From an uncultured bacterium (GTDB taxonomy: Bacteria; Bacteroidota; Bacteroidia; Bacteroidales; Bacteroidaceae), in the NCBI GenBank assembly GCA_905215655.1, contig CAJMQT010000037.1, forward strand, positions 1 to 17,514: a stretch of 17,514 nucleotides of DNA, written 5' to 3'. The translations under genes and the position numbers were made by a program. The number at the start of each line of letters is the position of its first letter. The stretch's first letter is position 1. The notes beneath the pieces are model-generated. The model was not told where the DNA came from, did no database searches, and saw only the letters and a list, made by a program, of their open reading frames with translations. Below are positions 13,623-17,514 of this stretch, piece after piece.

Positions 13623-13722
13623 CGCGCGATGTCTTGTTTCAAAATCAAACCAAGCGTTAAACAGCCCGCCGTTATGAATATTCAGTTGTCACGTTGATGG
13701 GCTCGTCGTGATTTTGTGGTTG

Positions 13723-13730
13723 CAAAATTA
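13723..13730 (-). promoter_or_regulatory. Candidate -7 element for the ThiE-like gene and prs
   Basis: On the minus strand this reads TAATTTTG, matching TAnnTTTG, about 100 bases before the ThiE-like start. TTGT on the minus strand at 13753-13750 lies 19 bases further upstream, a fair match to the -33 element in position and partly in sequence. Confidence 0.55.
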
Positions 13731-13802
13731 TAAAAAAAAAGCCAAACGGACAATCCATAATGATAAATTTATTCACATCCCCGAAAAAAGTATTGAAATA
13801 TC

Positions 13803-13853
13803 AGCGACGGCATGTTTTTATGCCCGTGAAAATGCAAACATCAGTCCGTCGCT
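13803..13853. repeat. Inverted repeat beside the 22-bp array
   Basis: AGCGACGG (13803-13810) and CCGTCGCT (13846-13853) form a perfect 8-bp stem around a 35-base loop, with TTTT following on the plus strand. No plus-strand gene lies upstream to be terminated. It abuts the 22-bp array, so it may be part of the same element. Confidence 0.5.
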
Positions 13854-13854
13854 T

Positions 13855-13964
13855 TTCAAAAGACAGCACTTTCAATTTTAAAAGGTAAGCTTTTGTCTTC
13901 CCAAAGACCGCCTTTTACGCTCTGAAAGGCAAGCTTTTACAAGGTAAAAGACCGCCTTTTGGAA
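13855..13964. repeat. 22-bp palindromic repeat array, copy 3 (5 units)
   Basis: The AAAAG-like left arm recurs at 13858, 13880, 13902, 13924 and 13946, an exact 22-bp step across five units. The cores are ACAGC, GTAAG, ACCGC, GCAAG and ACCGC, so an ACCGC type and a GCAAG type alternate. The ACCGC and GCAAG cores also occur in the array at 8555-8642. The first unit has a shifted right arm (ACTTT). The array lies between the divergent ThiE-like and fabD promoters and outside both predicted transcripts. Confidence 0.88.
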
Positions 13965-14214
13965 AACGGTTGTTTGCCGGTGAAAACTGTAAGGAAAATA
14001 GTTCCAAAAGTTATAAACCGTAAGTTTTTGTTGGATTTATAACGATGACGAGATGTGTTCTTGATAGGGTGGAAGGTCAGGGCTTAAAGTCTTAAATGTG
14101 AGAAATGCCATTATAAATAAAATAAGGTGTGTTTTAGAGAGAATGCAGACGTTGTTCAAACCGACTTATATTCAATAACTTCTGCATATTTTTTCGTTTT
14201 TCGCATTTTATTAT

Positions 14215-14222
14215 TACTTTTG
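14215..14222 (+). promoter_or_regulatory. Candidate -7 element for fabD
   Basis: TACTTTTG matches TAnnTTTG, 45 bases before the fabD ATG. An imperfect -33 (TTCG at 14193-14196) is 18 bases upstream. It would drive fabD together with the GH13 gene. Confidence 0.55.
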
Positions 14223-14267
14223 CAGCCGACAGAGAATTTGTTTTAAACAATAAGATATAATTAAAAA

Positions 14268-15155
14268 ATGAAAGCATTTGTATTTCCCGGACAGGGAGCA
14301 CAGTTTGTAGGTATGGGCAAAGACCTGTACGACAATTATCCATTGGCAAAAGAGTTGTTTGAAAAAGCTAACGATATCCTCGGATACCGCATAACCGACA
14401 TCATGTTCGAAGGAACGGACGAAGAGTTGAAACAGACAAAGGTTACACAGCCTGCGGTGTTCCTTCACAGCGTAATCAGAGCGCTTTGCTTAGGCGAAGA
14501 GTTTGCTCCGGCTATGGTGGCAGGTCACTCTTTGGGTGAGTTCTCCGCACTTGTCGCAGCCGGCGCGCTCAGCTTTGAAGACGGCTTGAAACTGGTTTAT
14601 GCCCGCGCCATGGCTATGCAGAAAGCGTGCGAGGCAGCACCTTCTACAATGGCTGCAATCATCGGACTGCCCGATGAGAAGGTTGAGGAAATCTGCGCCG
14701 AGGTAAACAAGGACGGACAAGTCTGTGTTCCGGCAAACTATAACTGTCCCGGTCAGCTCGTAATCAGCGGTAATATCGAGGCAATCAACGAGGCTTGCGA
14801 GAAACTGAAAACAGCCGGTGCAAAGCGTGCGCTGCCCTTGAAGGTAGGCGGAGCGTTCCACTCACCGCTCATGCAGCCTGCGAAAGACGAGTTGCAGGTG
14901 GCTATAGAAAGCACTGAATTCAAAGAGCCTAAGTGCCCTGTATATCAGAATGTTGACGGAAAGCCTTATACAGAACCTTCAAAGATCAAGGCTAACCTCA
15001 TAGCACAGCTCACAAGCTCTGTAAGATGGACATCATGCGTTCAGAATATGGTTGCCGACGGTGCCGACGACTTTACCGAGTGCGGACCCGGCAAGGCTCT
15101 TCAAGGCATGATTCCGCGTATTGTAAAGAATGTTGCTGTTCAAGGTATCGCATAA
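14268..15155 (+). CDS. fabD: Malonyl-CoA:ACP transacylase
   Basis: The 295-residue product transfers malonyl groups from CoA to acyl carrier protein to supply type II fatty-acid synthesis in the cytosol. The N-terminus AFVFPGQGAQFVGMGKDLYD (3-22) carries the conserved Q-loop, VAGHSLGEFSALVAAG (84-99) holds nucleophile Ser88, Arg113 in YARAMAMQ binds the malonyl carboxylate, and GAFHSPLM (195-202) contains catalytic His198. Length is slightly below E. coli FabD (309). The start codon follows an A/T-rich leader (ATAAGATATAATTAAAAA). No other fab gene is nearby. The stop is 3 bases before the GH13 gene, so the two are probably cotranscribed even though their pathways are not obviously linked. 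Confidence 0.97.
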   Translation: MKAFVFPGQGAQFVGMGKDLYDNYPLAKELFEKANDILGYRITDIMFEGTDEELKQTKVTQPAVFLHSVIRALCLGEEFAPAMVAGHSLGEFSALVAAGALSFEDGLKLVYARAMAMQKACEAAPSTMAAIIGLPDEKVEEICAEVNKDGQVCVPANYNCPGQLVISGNIEAINEACEKLKTAGAKRALPLKVGGAFHSPLMQPAKDELQVAIESTEFKEPKCPVYQNVDGKPYTEPSKIKANLIAQLTSSVRWTSCVQNMVADGADDFTECGPGKALQGMIPRIVKNVAVQGIA

Positions 15156-15158
15156 TTT

Positions 15159-17327
15159 ATGCCGATGGACAGTCAGAAAATAATAATTTATCAAATCTTC
15201 ACACGCCTTTTCGGCAATCGTTCCACAACCTGCAAGGAGAATGGAACGCTTGCCGAAAACGGTTGTGGAAAAATGAGTTTTTTTGACGATGGCATTCTGC
15301 GTCGTATTAAAAAACTCGGCGTTACGCATCTCTGGTACACCGGTGTGATACGCCACGCCACCAAAACGGATTATTCGCAATATGGCATTCCGCGTCAGCA
15401 TCCTGCCGTCGTGAAAGGCAATGCCGGCTCGCCGTACGCCATTTCAGACTATTACGACATCGATCCGGACATAGCCGACTCGGTGGACGACCGTATGTCT
15501 GAGTTTGAGGCGCTGGTGGAACGCACGCACAAAGCCGGCATGAAAGTGATTATCGACTTCGTGCCCAACCATGTGGCGCGTCAATATAAATCGGTGAAAA
15601 AGCCCGGTTATGTGAAAGACCTTGGCGAGACAGACGATCAAGGCATGGGCTTCTCCGCAAAAAACAACTTCTATTATTGCACGAACTCTCCTTTCGAACC
15701 ATATTTTGATTTGAAGGGCGAGGCGGCACAACGCTATTCCGAGTTCCCGGCAAAGGCAACAGGAAATGACCATTTCGACAATCATCCGGGCATAAATGAC
15801 TGGTATGAGACCGTAAAACTCAATTACGGCATAGATTATTGTGATGCCGGCGGACGCTCATATCATTTCGACCCGATACCAGACACATGGGATAAGATGA
15901 CCGACATACTGATGTTTTGGGCGTCCAAAGGCGTCGACGGATTTAGGTGCGACATGGCGGAGATGGTGCCGAAGGAGTTTTGGGCGTGGAGCATTGACAA
16001 GGTCAAGTTCTGTCATCCAAAGATAATCTTTGTCGGAGAGGTTTACAATCCTTCACTTTATCGCGATTATCTGAACAGCGGTTTCGACTATCTTTATGAC
16101 AAGGTGGGCATGTATGACTGTGTCTGCCGGGTGATGCGGGGCGAGAGTCCGGCGTCGGATATTACATATCAGTGGCAGTCGGTCGACGACATAAAAGACC
16201 ACATGCTCTACTTTTTGGAAAATCATGACGAGCAGCGCTTGGCAAGCGACTTCCTTGCGGGTGATGCACGAAAAGGCATTCCGGCGGCAATCGTCAGCGC
16301 ATTTCTCAACACCAACCCTTTCATGCTTTACGCCGGACAGGAGTTCGGAGAGCGAGGCATGGACAAGGAAGGCTTCAGCGGACTTGACGGACGCACCACC
16401 ATATTTGATTATTGGACGGTGCCCACGCTTTATCGCGGATATGTGAACAGACGGAAACTTACCCATGAAGAGAAAGAACTCGAAAAAACATATTCACAAA
16501 TACTGAACACGGCAAAGAAAGAAAAAGCCGTGGCGTGCGGACAATTCTTCGATTTGATGTACGCCAATCCGCAAAGTGAATATTTCGATGCAAAGACACA
16601 TTATGTTTTTTTTCGCAAATACGAGAAGGAACTCTTGCTGGTAGTCGTTAATTTCTCCTGTGAAACGTCTTATTGTAAGATACGGATCCCGAAGCATGCT
16701 TTCGATTGTCTGCAACTTTTAGAGGGTGAGGCGGAAGCTACGGACTTGCTGACGGGTGAGACAACGGCATTCTATATGATGCCTGAGTCAACGATAATGA
16801 TGTCTGTCGGAAAATATACCGGAAGAGTGTATAAAATCAGTCAAAAGAACCGAGATATGAATCAGGGAATTGTTTTGAACGAACATAACAAAGAAGAGTT
16901 CCCGCCTGCGCATACAGCGGAGCACCTTCTTAACCAGACGATGATAAGGATGTTCGGATGCGAACGCTCTAATAACGCTCACATCGAAAGGAAAAAGAGT
17001 AAGATAAGTTATATTCTTGATCACAAACCGACACGGCAGGAGGAGAAAGAAATAGAACGGAGAATGAACGAACTCATTGAAGCCGATCTTCCGGTGACGT
17101 TTGAATTCGTTGACCGGGATCATCTGCCGGAAAACATTTCTTTGGACAAATTGCCCGACAACGCGTCAGAAACGTTGCGCGTCGTAAGAATAGGGGATTA
17201 TGATACTTGCCTCTGTATCGGGCGACACGTGCGTTCAACATCCCAAATCGGACGTTTTGAACTGCTTGGAACAAACTGGGACGAAGAGAAACGTTCGTTC
17301 AGAATACGTTTCAAAGTTGTGCAATAA
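15159..17327 (+). CDS. GH13 alpha-amylase fused to an AlaX-like tRNA-editing (SAD) domain
   Basis: One uninterrupted 722-residue frame. Residues about 1-430 are a GH13 (beta/alpha)8 barrel with all family regions: DFVPNH (133-138), GFRCDMAE (261-268) with nucleophile Asp265, FVGEV (291-295) with acid/base Glu294, and ENHDEQR (354-360) with Asp357. A beta-sandwich-like domain follows (about 455-555, LLLVVVNFS). No signal peptide, so probably cytosolic alpha-glucan hydrolysis; exact specificity unclear. Residues 567-722 resemble a short AlaX protein, the trans-editing factor that deacylates Ser- or Gly-tRNA-Ala: HTAEHLL (585-591) gives zinc ligands His585 and His589, and CIGRHVRSTSQIG (686-698) gives Cys686 and His690, matching the CxxxH..T.xIG pattern of AlaRS editing domains. 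The join (about 556-580) has no stop; Met567 could be a separate start. The second Met (15165) is an alternative N-terminus. It starts 3 bases after fabD. Confidence 0.88.
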   Translation: MPMDSQKIIIYQIFTRLFGNRSTTCKENGTLAENGCGKMSFFDDGILRRIKKLGVTHLWYTGVIRHATKTDYSQYGIPRQHPAVVKGNAGSPYAISDYYDIDPDIADSVDDRMSEFEALVERTHKAGMKVIIDFVPNHVARQYKSVKKPGYVKDLGETDDQGMGFSAKNNFYYCTNSPFEPYFDLKGEAAQRYSEFPAKATGNDHFDNHPGINDWYETVKLNYGIDYCDAGGRSYHFDPIPDTWDKMTDILMFWASKGVDGFRCDMAEMVPKEFWAWSIDKVKFCHPKIIFVGEVYNPSLYRDYLNSGFDYLYDKVGMYDCVCRVMRGESPASDITYQWQSVDDIKDHMLYFLENHDEQRLASDFLAGDARKGIPAAIVSAFLNTNPFMLYAGQEFGERGMDKEGFSGLDGRTTIFDYWTVPTLYRGYVNRRKLTHEEKELEKTYSQILNTAKKEKAVACGQFFDLMYANPQSEYFDAKTHYVFFRKYEKELLLVVVNFSCETSYCKIRIPKHAFDCLQLLEGEAEATDLLTGETTAFYMMPESTIMMSVGKYTGRVYKISQKNRDMNQGIVLNEHNKEEFPPAHTAEHLLNQTMIRMFGCERSNNAHIERKKSKISYILDHKPTRQEEKEIERRMNELIEADLPVTFEFVDRDHLPENISLDKLPDNASETLRVVRIGDYDTCLCIGRHVRSTSQIGRFELLGTNWDEEKRSFRIRFKVVQ

Positions 17328-17343
17328 TTTATTTAATAATAAA

Positions 17344-17392
17344 GTCGGCATATCTTTTTAGTGTTTAAATAAACGCTTCAAGATGTGCTGAC
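17344..17392 (+). terminator. Hairpin downstream of the GH13-AlaX gene
   Basis: GTCGGCATATCTT (17344-17356) pairs with AAGATGTGCTGAC (17380-17392) over 13 positions, two of them G-T wobbles, with a 23-base loop. It starts 17 bases after the stop. The following ATTATTATATATAAT is AT-rich without a clean T-run, so it is a weak terminator or 3'-end stabilising structure. Confidence 0.6.
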
Positions 17393-17452
17393 ATTATTAT
17401 ATATAATGCCCTTTGAAATCAGACAAGATGTCTTTTTTTAAGAATAAAACTT

Positions 17453-17514
17453 ATCATCAGGATTAAAAAAATCATTTTCTTGATTACAAAAAATCATTTT
17501 CAGGATTACAAATA
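17453..17514. repeat. Second type of 22-bp tandem repeat, cut by the window end
   Basis: ATCATTTTC-(TT or AG)-GATTACAAAAA units begin at 17471 and 17493, exactly 22 bases apart and 22 bases long. A shorter relative (ATCATCAGGATTAAAAAA, 18 bases) precedes them at 17453. The last unit reaches the end of the window, so the array probably continues. Sequence is unrelated to the AAAAG-N5-CTTTT arrays. Confidence 0.75.

Larger units (their letters stand above)
13623..14267. other. Divergent promoter region between the ThiE-like gene and fabD
   Basis: At 645 bases this is the longest gene-free stretch. It holds a minus-strand -7 candidate at 13723-13730, an inverted repeat at 13803-13853, the five-unit 22-bp array at 13855-13964, and the fabD -7 candidate at 14215-14222. 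I see no believable ORF or stable RNA gene in 13965-14200. Confidence 0.7.

Overview
The window looks like a stretch of core chromosome from a Bacteroidota member, most likely Bacteroidales and Prevotella-like. The evidence is the gene content (Bacteroidales-type MltG, a KdsC-like phosphatase with a Cys-rich tail, a phospho-sugar mutase, and a DUF2520/KdsC/Maf cluster), the general lack of Shine-Dalgarno sites, A-rich leaders, and several TAnnTTTG (-7) promoter elements of the Bacteroidota type. The genus is an inference; no rRNA or tRNA gene is present to settle it. I see no transposase, phage gene, CRISPR array or tRNA.

Layout. 1-497: AT-rich spacer that opens with an array of 22-bp palindromic repeats and ends in a promoter and leader hairpin. 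498-1034 (+): nitroreductase. 1035-1285: spacer with a MITE/REP-like inverted repeat. 1286-3951 (+): DUF2520 Rossmann protein, KdsC-like phosphatase, Maf and a DedA-family membrane protein. 3952-4152: long imperfect hairpin built from short tandem repeats, lying between convergent genes. 8440-4153 (-): mltG, glnS and a TPR protein, probably one transcription unit. 8441-8878: divergent promoter region with a second 22-bp array. 8879-11225 (+): alpha-phosphohexomutase with a textbook terminator, then a small two-TM PH-like protein. 13622-11378 (-): ThiE/TenI-like protein, prs and a TlpA-like thiol-disulfide lipoprotein. 13623-14267: second divergent promoter region with a third 22-bp array. 14268-17327 (+): fabD followed 3 bp later by a GH13 alpha-amylase. 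17328-17514: hairpin and the start of a different repeat array, also of 22-bp period, which is cut by the window end.

Functions. The chromosomal genes are mostly housekeeping: envelope and LPS synthesis (KdsC, MltG, FabD, DedA), nucleotide pools (Prs, Maf), translation (GlnS), redox (TlpA-like, nitroreductase) and alpha-glucan use. The signal-less GH13 enzyme and the phosphohexomutase could both serve cytosolic glycogen or maltodextrin turnover, although they are not in one operon.

Most unusual points: (1) the last gene is a single continuous reading frame joining a complete GH13 alpha-amylase to a complete AlaX-type tRNA-editing (SAD) domain with all four zinc ligands; (2) three separate intergenic arrays share an exact 22-bp period and an AAAAG-N5-CTTTT palindromic unit, two of them centred between divergent promoters; (3) a fourth array of unrelated sequence has the same 22-bp period.
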